Shown: positions 15,504 through 24,062 of the stretch, in pieces
Numbering within the stretch: position 1 is the stretch's first letter
Layout: every line of letters begins with the position of its first letter
Source of the DNA: CAWAND01 sp963807065
GTDB lineage: Bacteria; Chloroflexota; Anaerolineae; Anaerolineales; E44-bin32
Assembly: GCA_963807065.1 (NCBI GenBank)
Contig: CAWDZQ010000004.1
Coordinates: 310,001 to 374,000 of the forward strand
DNA: 64,000 bases
Reading direction: 5' to 3'
The notes under the pieces: model-generated
What the model saw: only the letters and a program-made list of their open reading frames with translations
Told to the model about the DNA's origin: nothing
Databases searched by the model: none
Translations under genes and position numbers: made by a program

Positions 15504-15702
15504 AGCGGCTGTCCCCGCCCCGGCCGGCCTCTCGTTGCTTGGCCAACCAGTACTGAATCACCCTCTGGCGGTCGGGCTCGGTCAGGGCGTCGGATCTGTC
15601 GAGGACGCGCTTGAGGTCCTTGTAGCCGTCGTCAAACGCACCCTGGTTGATGCGCTGGGTCAATTCGTCGATCACCGCTTGCCGTTCCCAATCGAGTGCC
15701 AT
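15502..15702 (-). CDS. Hypothetical 66-aa protein
   Basis: ATG 15702 follows an AAGGTGG ribosome site. The product MALDWERQAVIDELTQRI... is charged and predicted helical, with KDLKRVLDRSDALTEPDRQR in the middle, and has no membrane segment. I recognise no family. An upstream extension to 15756 lacks a ribosome site. Confidence 0.55.
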   Translation of the reverse strand: MALDWERQAVIDELTQRINQGAFDDGYKDLKRVLDRSDALTEPDRQRVIQYWLAKQREAGRGGDSR

Positions 15703-16032
15703 GCACCACCTTGTCCGGGCCAATGACCGACGCCCGCGTAAGGCACCGATGGACACCTGCCTCGCTTGGCGGATCGCGGCAATTCTAGGTGACTACGCCG
15801 GGCCGGTCAACCGAACCCGCCTCGCATCTTTCCCCGGGCATCGGCTCCGTGTAGAATTTGGATCACCTTGGGCATCCCCCTAGCGGGCACCGGGGTTTGC
15901 GAACGGGTTGAACCTGAAAGCCCGCAGGATCGTTCATTAATTGACGCCCGTCTGGACTCCAACGGACCAGGCTGGCGATAGCCCTAGAGGTCCCATGCCT
16001 GCTTCATCGCATCCTCACCACCGGCTCTCTTG
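15703..16032. other. Divergent intergenic region before the fused permease gene
   Basis: About 330 nt with no gene. A TAGAAT hexamer near 15851 could be a -10 for the plus-strand gene but has no matching -35. The stretch 15880-16000 has several short inverted repeats, but I cannot match it to a riboswitch class or tRNA. Confidence 0.4.
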
Positions 16033-19000
16033 ATGGCTAACGCACAGCCCGGAGACCGCGCCCAGAGGGTTGCCCGCGAAAGTCTGGCGGCCCTGCGCCG
16101 CGGGAACCGCCAGACTGCCCGCCGCCTTGCGTTTCGCACCTTGGAGATGGATCCACGCAACGAGACGGGCTGGCTGATTTTGGCTGCGCTGGCAAACCCT
16201 TCCGCCAGGCGCGGCTATCTCACTCATCTGCTGGTGATCCACCCCGAGAGCCGGCGCGCGCTTCAAGCACTGTCCGAACTCGAGAGCCGCCCGCTCCCGG
16301 CCACGCCCTCTCCCCCCACGCCGCCCTCAGACGCGCCCCCGCAAGCCCCACCGCCAGCACCCAAGCCGTCATCGGCGGTCGTCCAGGAAGCTCACCCACT
16401 GGAGGTTCCCACCAACCGAGTGGCGCCGCGCGTCGCTACCGGCCTGCTGCGGGGCGGTTTGCGCATCTTGGGAACGCTGGGGGGAATCGCCTACCTGACT
16501 TTGTTCGGATTGATCATGTCCCAACGCGGACGCGAAGGGCTACCTGCCAATGTGCTCCAATCCGCCGGCGAGGCGCTGGTGCAGCTGGTCCAATACATGG
16601 TCGCCCATCCGCTTTTCTACACCTGGCATCGCACCGACCAGGCCGCGCTCCGCCTGGTAGCGGAGATTTTCGGCAACAGCGCCGCCCTGCTCATAATTGG
16701 GGTCGGGCTGGCCGCCGTCCTGGGCGTGCCATTGGGCTTGATCGCCGCGCTGACCCAGCGCCGCGGCGGTGGAAGCCTCGCCCTGGTGTTCTCCGTGGTG
16801 GGGATTTCCACCCCCAGCTTTCTGCTGGCCATGGTGTTTTGGGTGGTCAACATCCAGGTGCACAAGACTTTTGACATCAAGGTGCTGCCGACATCGGGGT
16901 TCGGATTCGACGCCCACATGATCTTCCCGGCGCTGGTTCTGGCCGCCCGGCCCTTGGCCCAGGTGGCCCAGATCACCTACGTCTCCCTGATCGACGTGTT
17001 GTCCACCGACTACGTCCGAACGGCTCGCGCCAAGGGTCTCTTTCAGCGGTTGGTCTATCTCAGACACGCTTTCAGGAACCTTTGGATCCCCATTCTGACC
17101 ACCCTCGGCTCTTCACTGCGATTCTCTCTCGCCAGCCTGCCCGTGGTCGAGGTCTTTTTCAACTGGCCCGGGGTGGGCTCCACCCTCTTGGAAGCCATCC
17201 GACTGGGCTCGGCCCCCCTGGTGACGGACCTGATCGTCTCCTTAGGGTTGTTCTTCTTGATCGTTAATCAGGGGCTGGATTGGTTGTTCCCGCTGCTCAA
17301 TCCGGTGCTGCGCCAGGCCTCCCATGGGCAACAAAGGCGCGATGAGCGCGGTCTTCTGTCCTTGGTTCGCGATGGGCTTGGCGAGATCAGCGACGCGCTG
17401 GGGGAGCTGCGCCATCTGATCCCGGGCCTTCCGCGTCCCGCACGTCCGGCCCGTCCGGGACGGGGCCCCACCCAACCCACCGAACCCGAAGAACGGCCGG
17501 ACGGACGCCGCTCGCACCGCCGGCTGCGGAGCCTCCTGTACAATCCAGCCCTGATGATCGGCGGCCTGCTGGTCATCGGCCTCGCCGCCATGGCCGTCAG
17601 CGGGGGAGCCTGGACGGGAGCCAGCGCGTACGAGCCCCACGGTGTGATGATGGTCGAAGGCACCATCGGCTCCCCCCCTTATGCGCCTTCATCGGTGTTC
17701 CCGTGGGGGACCGACCAGCTTGGGCGGGACATCCAGGCGCTGGTTCTTTCCGGCGCACGACAGACTCTGCTCCTGGCCTTTTTCGCCACCTTTGCCCGGC
17801 TGCTGCTGGGCAGCGTGCTGGGGATGCTTGCCGGCTGGGCCCAAGGCGGTTGGTTCGATCAATTCGTCACCGGCACCGTGGGAGTCTGGGCAGCTTTCCC
17901 GGTCACGCTGTTTGCCATGATCCTGATCCAGGCCATCGGCATCAAGCAGGGCGTATGGGTGTTTGTCGTCGCCCTGTCCGTGGTCGGCTGGGGCGAGGTG
18001 GCCCAGCTGATGCGCAGCAAGGTCATCGAGCTTAAACCGCGACTCTTCGTCGAAGCGGCCCGATCGCTTGGCTCCCGCTCAACCCACATTCTCAGGCGGC
18101 ATCTCCTGCCCAATCTTGTGTCTCCGCTGCTGGTGGTGGCCGCCCTGGAAATGGGCGGGGTGCTCATGCTCCTGGCCGAGCTGGGCTTCCTCAACATTTT
18201 CCTTGGGGGCGGCTATCAAGCGATGATCGCCGAGTTGGGCGCCATGGTGCCAGTGATCGTACATTTCTCCGACATTCCCGAGTGGGGCGCCCTGCTGGCC
18301 AATATCCGCCAATGGTGGCGGGCCTACCCGTGGATGGCCTGGTATCCCGGGCTGGCCTTCTTTCTAGCCATCATGTCTTTCAACCTGCTGGGCGAAGGCA
18401 TCCGCCGCCTCGTGGACCGCGGCCAGTTTGACCTGAGCCGGCTGGTCAATCGCTACACCCTCCTGGCATCCCTAGGGCTGGTGGCGGTGCTGGTGATTGG
18501 GCTGCGCAGCTCGTCCCCGCTGGGTGTGTATCAGGCCGAAGCCAGCCAGTTCGACAGCCAACGCGCCATGGAGCACATTCAGACGCTGGCCTCGGCGACC
18601 TTCATGGGTCGCGAGACGGGAACGGCGGGTGCCCGCCAGGCCGCCGACTACATTTCCTCGCAGATGGCCGCCATCGGTCTAAGTCCCGCCGGCGACGGCA
18701 CCAGCTTTGTCCAGACGGTTCCGGCCCCCCGCTACCATGTGGTCAGCGTGCCCAGGCTCGACGTGATCAGGCCGGACGGCAGCCTGCTGGACTCTCTCGT
18801 CTACCACAAGCAGTTTGTCGACTTGCCCGGTGATGTGAGCGGCACGGAAAGCGCCGAAGCGCCGATCGTCGGATTGGCCCTGGGGCCGGATCCGGGCGGC
18901 GCGTCAGGCGATCCCTACGGCCTCAAAAATTATGACCTGTATGACCGCATCGCCATTGTCCGGAAGTCTGATCTGGATCGGTTGAATGAGGGCGCGTTGG

Positions 19001-19935
19001 CCGCAACCCTGGTCGTGAGCGACGATCCGCTGGACATCACCCGACGTTATCTGCTACCCCAACGGCCCTTGGTCTCCTACAGTGGTGTGATCATCATGAT
19101 GATCACACCCCAGGTAGCCGACACTCTGCTGGCGTCGGCGGGCAGCAGTTTGGCCGATCTGGAGGCACAGGCGGCCGACTTGGAGCCCGGCGCCATCGCC
19201 GTCACCGATCCGGGCGTCACCGTCCGCATGGAGCTGAGCACCGCCAGCTTTGATGAAAGCGCCAGCGAGGACTACTACAATGTCGTTGGCTTCATCGCCG
19301 GCACGGGGTCGAGTTTCTCACAAGCCGGAGGCGGACTGGACAGCCAGGTGGTGATGGTCAGCGCCTACTACGATGGCGTGGGAACGTCACCGGACGGGAT
19401 CTTCTACCCGGGAGCAAACGACAACGCCAGCGGGGTGGCCACCATGCTCGAGCTGGCGCGTGCCCTAAAGAACTCGCCCTTTGAACCTAAGCGTACCGTC
19501 GTGTTCGTCGCCTGGGCGGGAGGCCAGCGGCGGGAGGGGCTCAGCGTGGATGCGGTGATGAACACCCACTTGGGTTTCGATCAATTGAACGTCGAGGATG
19601 TGATCGAGCTTAGCGGTGTGGGGGGTGGCGATGGACCGTCGATGGTGTTGGGCCAGGACAGCAGCTACCGGCTGGTCCAACTCTTCCAGGCCGCCGCCGA
19701 TCGCCTGGGCTACTCAACCACAACCCGCGGCCGCGGTCCCCATTACGGTCTGACGATCCAGCCCGGGTTTGGCGGCCGGAAGGGACTGAGCCTGGATGTG
19801 AGTTGGGACGGATCGGATCGCCTGGCGTTCACCCCACAGGACACCCTTTCCAGCATCGATCCACAGAAGATCCGGCAAGTCGGCGAAACCACGCTGCTCG
19901 GGCTGACCGTCTTGACGCGTGAGACCAATTACTGA
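16033..19935 (+). CDS. Fusion of two Opp/Dpp-type ABC permeases with a degenerate M28 peptidase domain
   Basis: The 1300-aa protein has five parts. Residues 1-85 form a helical TPR-like segment, followed by a Pro-rich linker to about 130. A DppB/OppB-type permease spans about 140-440, with coupling loop DYVRTARAKGL and RHAFRNLWIPILTTLG. A DppC/OppC-type permease spans about 510-800, with PWGTDQLGRDI and FVEAARSLGS...HLLPNL. After another membrane helix (about 805-825) comes an extracytoplasmic M28-like domain with a PA-type insert (about 845-1300). M28 marks are degenerate: HxD is YYD (VSAYYDGVG), GANDNASG is kept, the Glu-Glu site reads AWAGGQRREG, and the C-terminal His before TPxD is Phe (AFTPQDT). 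Peptidase activity is therefore unlikely. ATG 16033 is taken, and TTG 16030 precedes it. No Shine-Dalgarno is visible. Confidence 0.9.
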   Translation: MANAQPGDRAQRVARESLAALRRGNRQTARRLAFRTLEMDPRNETGWLILAALANPSARRGYLTHLLVIHPESRRALQALSELESRPLPATPSPPTPPSDAPPQAPPPAPKPSSAVVQEAHPLEVPTNRVAPRVATGLLRGGLRILGTLGGIAYLTLFGLIMSQRGREGLPANVLQSAGEALVQLVQYMVAHPLFYTWHRTDQAALRLVAEIFGNSAALLIIGVGLAAVLGVPLGLIAALTQRRGGGSLALVFSVVGISTPSFLLAMVFWVVNIQVHKTFDIKVLPTSGFGFDAHMIFPALVLAARPLAQVAQITYVSLIDVLSTDYVRTARAKGLFQRLVYLRHAFRNLWIPILTTLGSSLRFSLASLPVVEVFFNWPGVGSTLLEAIRLGSAPLVTDLIVSLGLFFLIVNQGLDWLFPLLNPVLRQASHGQQRRDERGLLSLVRDGLGEISDALGELRHLIPGLPRPARPARPGRGPTQPTEPEERPDGRRSHRRLRSLLYNPALMIGGLLVIGLAAMAVSGGAWTGASAYEPHGVMMVEGTIGSPPYAPSSVFPWGTDQLGRDIQALVLSGARQTLLLAFFATFARLLLGSVLGMLAGWAQGGWFDQFVTGTVGVWAAFPVTLFAMILIQAIGIKQGVWVFVVALSVVGWGEVAQLMRSKVIELKPRLFVEAARSLGSRSTHILRRHLLPNLVSPLLVVAALEMGGVLMLLAELGFLNIFLGGGYQAMIAELGAMVPVIVHFSDIPEWGALLANIRQWWRAYPWMAWYPGLAFFLAIMSFNLLGEGIRRLVDRGQFDLSRLVNRYTLLASLGLVAVLVIGLRSSSPLGVYQAEASQFDSQRAMEHIQTLASATFMGRETGTAGARQAADYISSQMAAIGLSPAGDGTSFVQTVPAPRYHVVSVPRLDVIRPDGSLLDSLVYHKQFVDLPGDVSGTESAEAPIVGLALGPDPGGASGDPYGLKNYDLYDRIAIVRKSDLDRLNEGALAATLVVSDDPLDITRRYLLPQRPLVSYSGVIIMMITPQVADTLLASAGSSLADLEAQAADLEPGAIAVTDPGVTVRMELSTASFDESASEDYYNVVGFIAGTGSSFSQAGGGLDSQVVMVSAYYDGVGTSPDGIFYPGANDNASGVATMLELARALKNSPFEPKRTVVFVAWAGGQRREGLSVDAVMNTHLGFDQLNVEDVIELSGVGGGDGPSMVLGQDSSYRLVQLFQAAADRLGYSTTTRGRGPHYGLTIQPGFGGRKGLSLDVSWDGSDRLAFTPQDTLSSIDPQKIRQVGETTLLGLTVLTRETNY

Positions 19936-20079
19936 TGCGGCACGCCGGGCACCCTCTCGACGAGACCCTGCGCACTTCGTGACTTTCTTCAAAAATGATC
20001 GGGTACACGAGCCGGCCGGGATGATCACCCGGCTTCGGGCATAGTGCGGCGCTCGATGTCCGGCTCCCACCATGAATCC

Positions 20080-20113
20080 ATCGGGCCCCACGCCGGCCGG
20101 CGTGGGGCCCGAT
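20080..20113. terminator. 34-bp perfect palindrome between convergent genes
   Basis: ATCGGGCCCCACGCCGG is followed directly by its exact reverse complement, giving 17-bp arms with no spacer. It lies between the permease fusion (+) and the YceI gene (-), so it can act on both transcripts as a bidirectional structural terminator. No U-tract follows on either strand. Confidence 0.55.
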
Positions 20114-20146
20114 CGCCTTGGCTGCGGCCCTGGCGTCGTCCGCCTG

Positions 20147-20845
20147 CTAACTACGGGTGGCCACGAAGTCCAGCTGCAACAGCAAGGTCTCCTGTACATC
20201 AGCCACCTGTGGCACACTGGGGATGTTGAGGTGGAAATCCGCCCTGGGAACGGTGACCGACAGTGAGCCCTGGATCTCATCGGCGGTGCTGGCCGTCACC
20301 TGCCCTTCGAAGGTCACCGACTGGGTGACCCCGTGAAGAGTGAGGTCACCGGTTACGGTCACATCGTAGGGGGTGCCGACCTGGGCCGAATCGGGGAGAC
20401 CGTCGACCGACGTCGGTTGAAAGGTCACGCTGGCGTTGATAGGGTTGTTGGTCTGCAGGATGAAGCGTCGGATGGCGCCATTGCGCTTGTCGTCATCGGT
20501 CACAAAAGAATCAGCGTTGATCTCGACCGGGCCGTACTGGGCACCGGCCGGATCGCTCAAGTCCAGGCTGAACGCGCCTTGGATATCGTGGGTTGTGCCC
20601 ACCACCGTATTCGGCTGCCCAAGCAGAACCTCGTTGATGGTGAACCTGGCCGTGGTCTGATCGGGGACGAGTTGGTACGTCGTGCCGGCGCTGCCCGAAC
20701 CCGAATCAGCGGCGGCCGTCGGTCCCGCCGCCGACGGCGCCGCTACGCCAGGTGTGGGTGAGTCGACCAAGACTGTGGCCTTCCCGCCGCACGCGGCAAG
20801 AAGAAAGCCCAGCAGTATCGGCAAAATGGCCAATCGGCGTATCAT
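20147..20845 (-). CDS. YceI-family lipoprotein
   Basis: ATG 20845 has GGAGGG upstream. The frame runs on to 20971, but without a ribosome site. The 232-aa product has a lipoprotein signal (LLGFLLAACGG), an Ala/Ser/Gly linker, and a YceI lipocalin-like barrel: YQLVPDQTTARFTINEVLLG, GPVEINADSFVTDDDKRNGA, VTGDLTLHGVTQSVTFEGQV, TVPRADFHLNIPSVPQVADV. YceI proteins bind amphiphiles such as polyisoprenoids. Here it would sit on the outer face of the membrane. The upstream interval holds repeats of ATACYGGCC (20900-20925). Confidence 0.9.
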   Translation of the reverse strand: MIRRLAILPILLGFLLAACGGKATVLVDSPTPGVAAPSAAGPTAAADSGSGSAGTTYQLVPDQTTARFTINEVLLGQPNTVVGTTHDIQGAFSLDLSDPAGAQYGPVEINADSFVTDDDKRNGAIRRFILQTNNPINASVTFQPTSVDGLPDSAQVGTPYDVTVTGDLTLHGVTQSVTFEGQVTASTADEIQGSLSVTVPRADFHLNIPSVPQVADVQETLLLQLDFVATRS

Positions 20846-20967
20846 AAGTTCCCTCCGTAGGTTGGCGTCGTCTGTGCCGGTTGCCCGCCATAGGACAGCA
20901 TACCGGCCGGTACTTCGGCCAGTATCAACTACGTATGAAGATAGTGTTTGGATCGGCCGGCGGCCCG

Positions 20968-22659
20968 TCAACCTCCGGTCATCGCCTTCGGCGCAGGCTC
21001 AGGCTGCCAGGCGAGTTGTTTGCGATTCGGTATCAGCAGTGAGCTCAGAGCGCCCAACAACACAAAGATAGAAGCCGTCTCGGCCGCCCGCCGGACGCCG
21101 GTGCTTATGGCGTCATCAAAGATCATCCCCACCGTTTGGTCGACAGGCGATTGGGTCATCCCCGGAGAGAGCTGCGGCTGCTGGCCCGACAAGCCGCCCT
21201 CAAACGCCTGAGCGACCTGCGCTTTGACCGCCGGCGGAAGACTGGTGGCTTTTGCCAGATCTGCCTGGGCTGTGGTCGAAATCTGATTGGCCAAGACCGC
21301 CCCCAGGATGGCCACTCCGATGGCTGCCCCCACCTGGCGCACGGTGTTGTTGGCCCCCGAACCCACACCGCTTTTTTCGGGCGGGATGTCGCTGAGCGTG
21401 GTGTTGGTCAGCTGTGAGATGGTCAGGCCGACACCGGCACCGTAGAGGATGAAGGTCGGGATGAACGTCGGAATGGCGGTTTCCGGTTGGATCAACTGGG
21501 CCGTGGAGAAGATGCTGACCGCCTCCAGCAGCATGCCGCTGGTGACGACCCATTTGGGACCGATCCGGCCGGACAGCCAGCCCGCCATGGGAGCTACCAC
21601 GAAATTGGCGACAGCGAACGGCAGGAAGACCAGCCCGGCCTGAAACGCTGTCAATCCGCGGCCGATCTGCAGGTAGATCGTCATGACGAAAAACAGGCCA
21701 AACTCGCCCAAAGCCACGATCAACACCGTCATCAGCCCGTAGCGGAATCCGGTGAACCTCAGCAGACTGAAGTCGAACAACGGCTCTCGGCCGTCGCGCC
21801 CGCGCCTCAGTTCGTAGCCCACAAAGCCGACCAACCCGGCTGCGCCGATCCCAAACATAACCGGGGTTACGGCCAGCTCCTGCAGCGGCCAGCTCAGCCC
21901 AGCGATCGTGAACACCTGGCGCGGCGCCCACCAGCCGTAGGTTTGGCCTTCGATGAGGCCGAAAACCAAGGCGCCCAGCCCAAGTGACGCCAGGACGATA
22001 CCCAGCGGATCCAATTGGCGGCGGGACGTCGGGTCGAGGGATTCGCGCACATAATGCAGGCTGCCGGCCACCGCCAGGATGCCGATCGGAAGATTGATCA
22101 GGAAGGCCCAGCGCCAGCTCACAAAGGTGGTCAGAAACCCGCCCAATAGCGGCCCAATGGCACCGGCAGCGGCGGCCGTACCGCCCCAGATCCCGAAGGC
22201 AATGCCCCGGCTGGGGCCGCGGAAGGTCGAGGAGACGATGGACAATGTGGAAGGGGAAACCGTGGCCGCACCCAACGCCTGGACGAAGCGTCCCACCAGC
22301 ACCCACCCTATCGAAGGCGCGCCACCCACCATGAGCGAGCCGGCCACAAAGATCCCCAGGCCGATGTTGAACATCCTCCGCCGTCCGTAGGTGTCTCCCA
22401 GCTTGCCGAAGGTGATAATCAGGGCGGCGTACACCAGGGCGTACAGGGCGCTTACCCATTCCACGCTTTGGAGTGAAGCCCCAAAGTCGAACTGCATGGC
22501 TGGGATGGTGACATTGACAATGGTGACGTCAATGATCACGATCATCAGTGCCATGCTCATCACGAACAGCGTGATCCACTGATCCCGGGTGGGCTGGGCA
22601 GGGGATGACTGATGGGTTGTGTCCGGTGCAATTGGGCCTTTTCGGCCGGGTCGTGACAT
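20968..22659 (-). CDS. MFS drug:proton antiporter, DHA2 (EmrB/QacA) type
   Basis: The 563-aa protein has about 14 hydrophobic segments, as expected for DHA2. Family motifs include motif D1-like LMIVIIDVTIVNVTIPAMQF, motif A GKLGDTYGRRRMFNIGL, and motif C-like GIWGGTAAAAGAIGPLLGGF. A loop of about 70 residues with Gln/Ala-rich sequence precedes the last helix. Likely function is export of hydrophobic compounds driven by proton motive force. It is not next to a TetR/MarR regulator. Confidence 0.93.
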   Translation of the reverse strand: MSRPGRKGPIAPDTTHQSSPAQPTRDQWITLFVMSMALMIVIIDVTIVNVTIPAMQFDFGASLQSVEWVSALYALVYAALIITFGKLGDTYGRRRMFNIGLGIFVAGSLMVGGAPSIGWVLVGRFVQALGAATVSPSTLSIVSSTFRGPSRGIAFGIWGGTAAAAGAIGPLLGGFLTTFVSWRWAFLINLPIGILAVAGSLHYVRESLDPTSRRQLDPLGIVLASLGLGALVFGLIEGQTYGWWAPRQVFTIAGLSWPLQELAVTPVMFGIGAAGLVGFVGYELRRGRDGREPLFDFSLLRFTGFRYGLMTVLIVALGEFGLFFVMTIYLQIGRGLTAFQAGLVFLPFAVANFVVAPMAGWLSGRIGPKWVVTSGMLLEAVSIFSTAQLIQPETAIPTFIPTFILYGAGVGLTISQLTNTTLSDIPPEKSGVGSGANNTVRQVGAAIGVAILGAVLANQISTTAQADLAKATSLPPAVKAQVAQAFEGGLSGQQPQLSPGMTQSPVDQTVGMIFDDAISTGVRRAAETASIFVLLGALSSLLIPNRKQLAWQPEPAPKAMTGG

Positions 22660-22775
22660 GGCGGGAATTGCCTCAGAAAAAAGGGCCGCGCGAGACGGTC
22701 TCTCGGCGGCCCCCAGCGAAGGTCAAAGGTAACAGACCGCCCGAGGGCCGTCAAGAGGCCCGCACCCGGGACGGA

Positions 22776-24062
22776 TCAATCGAGGACGTAGCTGAAGCGT
22801 GGAATGGCGATGGCAAACGCCACCACGGCAAACCCCAAGAGCACCAGCAACTGCATCCAGATGTCGGGTAAGCTGCCGCCCTGATAGGTCAGTTTGGTGA
22901 AGGCTTCCATCGCCCATGCCACGGGCGAGATATGCCCGGCGACCTGCATGAACTGGGGTGAGATATCAAGCGGCCACCATGCGCCGCCCAGCGGCGCCAG
23001 GGTCAGGGTGAGCAGCAGGGACAAGCCGCTGGCCTGGGCTGGATTCTTTAACCGCGAACCGAGCGCGAACGACAGGGCGGTAACAGACAATGTGTAGGCG
23101 ACCACCACCAGGACCAAAGCCAACGGATCCCTTCCGAAATCCATGCCTAAAATGGCCCCCACAATGAAGACGATCAGGAACTGGATCAATCCCAAGGCGA
23201 ATCGAGCCAGGACTTTCCCGGCCAGCAGTGTCGTTCGCGCGATCGGCATCATGCCCAGCCGCTGCATCGTCCCCTGCTGCTTTTCCACGATCAGCGCAGC
23301 CATGCCTCCGAAGACGGTCATCAGGACGAACATCGTTCCCATTCCCGGCACGGATTGGCCGAGACCCTGCTGTAAGCTCTCGGTCAGACCGACGGCTTCG
23401 GGCTCGGCCGAAAGCTGAAACGTGACATGAATTGGGTTGGCCGCCCACATGTCCAGCGCCTTCTGATAGATGGCCAGCCCCATTGACGGATCCAGAATCA
23501 GACGATGGCCAGCCTGCGCGATTTTGTCCAGCACATTCAGCCCGACATCGGCCGCGGCGGCTGCACTGTTGACCTGCCCGATCGCGGCATCGACAGCCTC
23601 CTGCGCCGCCTGAGCGGCGCCGAACGCATTCGAGCTCCTGAAAGTGAGCGATGTGGGCCGGCGCGTGCGGATGGCCGCCCCGAACCCCTTTGGGATTTTG
23701 AGTAGCGCCAACGATGTCCCGTCGGCCACTCTGTCCAACGCTGCCGCCTCATTCAGAATCGCCAACTGACTGAGCTGGCACACATCCTGGTCGTTATTGT
23801 CCATGGGACACAGCGTCAGGCCCGGGTTGGCCTCACGCACACTGTCCAAGAACGCCGCCGACGCCGGGCTGGCGTCCTGATCGAGGACATCCAGGCGGCG
23901 TATGGCCGAGCCGCCCCCAAAAGCGCCTCCACTGACCATGGCAATGATGACCGTCATGATCACCGGGGTGAGCAAAAGGCTGGGAAGGTTAGACCGGTCG
24001 GAGAGAAAGACACGCAGATCTTGCCAGACAATAGCCACCACCTTGACCATCTCGCCCTTCAT
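22776..24062 (-). CDS. ABC-2 type exporter permease, second subunit
   Basis: Start ATG 24062 overlaps the stop of the preceding permease as ATGA and gives 428 aa (MKGEMVKVVAIVWQDLRVFL). The longer frame to 24194 overlaps that gene heavily and is rejected. Topology is one N-terminal helix, a large extracytoplasmic domain (about 45-210), and five C-terminal helices starting MGTMFVLMTVFGGMAALIV, with EKQQGTMQRLGMMPIARTTL marking the ABC-2 membrane domain (YhgE/Pip-related architecture). Together with 24059-25483 and the ATPase it forms an exporter of unknown substrate. Confidence 0.9.
   Translation of the reverse strand: MKGEMVKVVAIVWQDLRVFLSDRSNLPSLLLTPVIMTVIIAMVSGGAFGGGSAIRRLDVLDQDASPASAAFLDSVREANPGLTLCPMDNNDQDVCQLSQLAILNEAAALDRVADGTSLALLKIPKGFGAAIRTRRPTSLTFRSSNAFGAAQAAQEAVDAAIGQVNSAAAAADVGLNVLDKIAQAGHRLILDPSMGLAIYQKALDMWAANPIHVTFQLSAEPEAVGLTESLQQGLGQSVPGMGTMFVLMTVFGGMAALIVEKQQGTMQRLGMMPIARTTLLAGKVLARFALGLIQFLIVFIVGAILGMDFGRDPLALVLVVVAYTLSVTALSFALGSRLKNPAQASGLSLLLTLTLAPLGGAWWPLDISPQFMQVAGHISPVAWAMEAFTKLTYQGGSLPDIWMQLLVLLGFAVVAFAIAIPRFSYVLD

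Noticed and set aside
15840..16030. Riboswitch-like leader before the fused permease gene
   Set aside because: Short inverted repeats are present, but no conserved core of a known class could be recognised.
18550..19935. Active M28 aminopeptidase
   Set aside because: The metal-binding His, the Glu-Glu site and the terminal His are replaced, so catalysis by the family mechanism is not expected.
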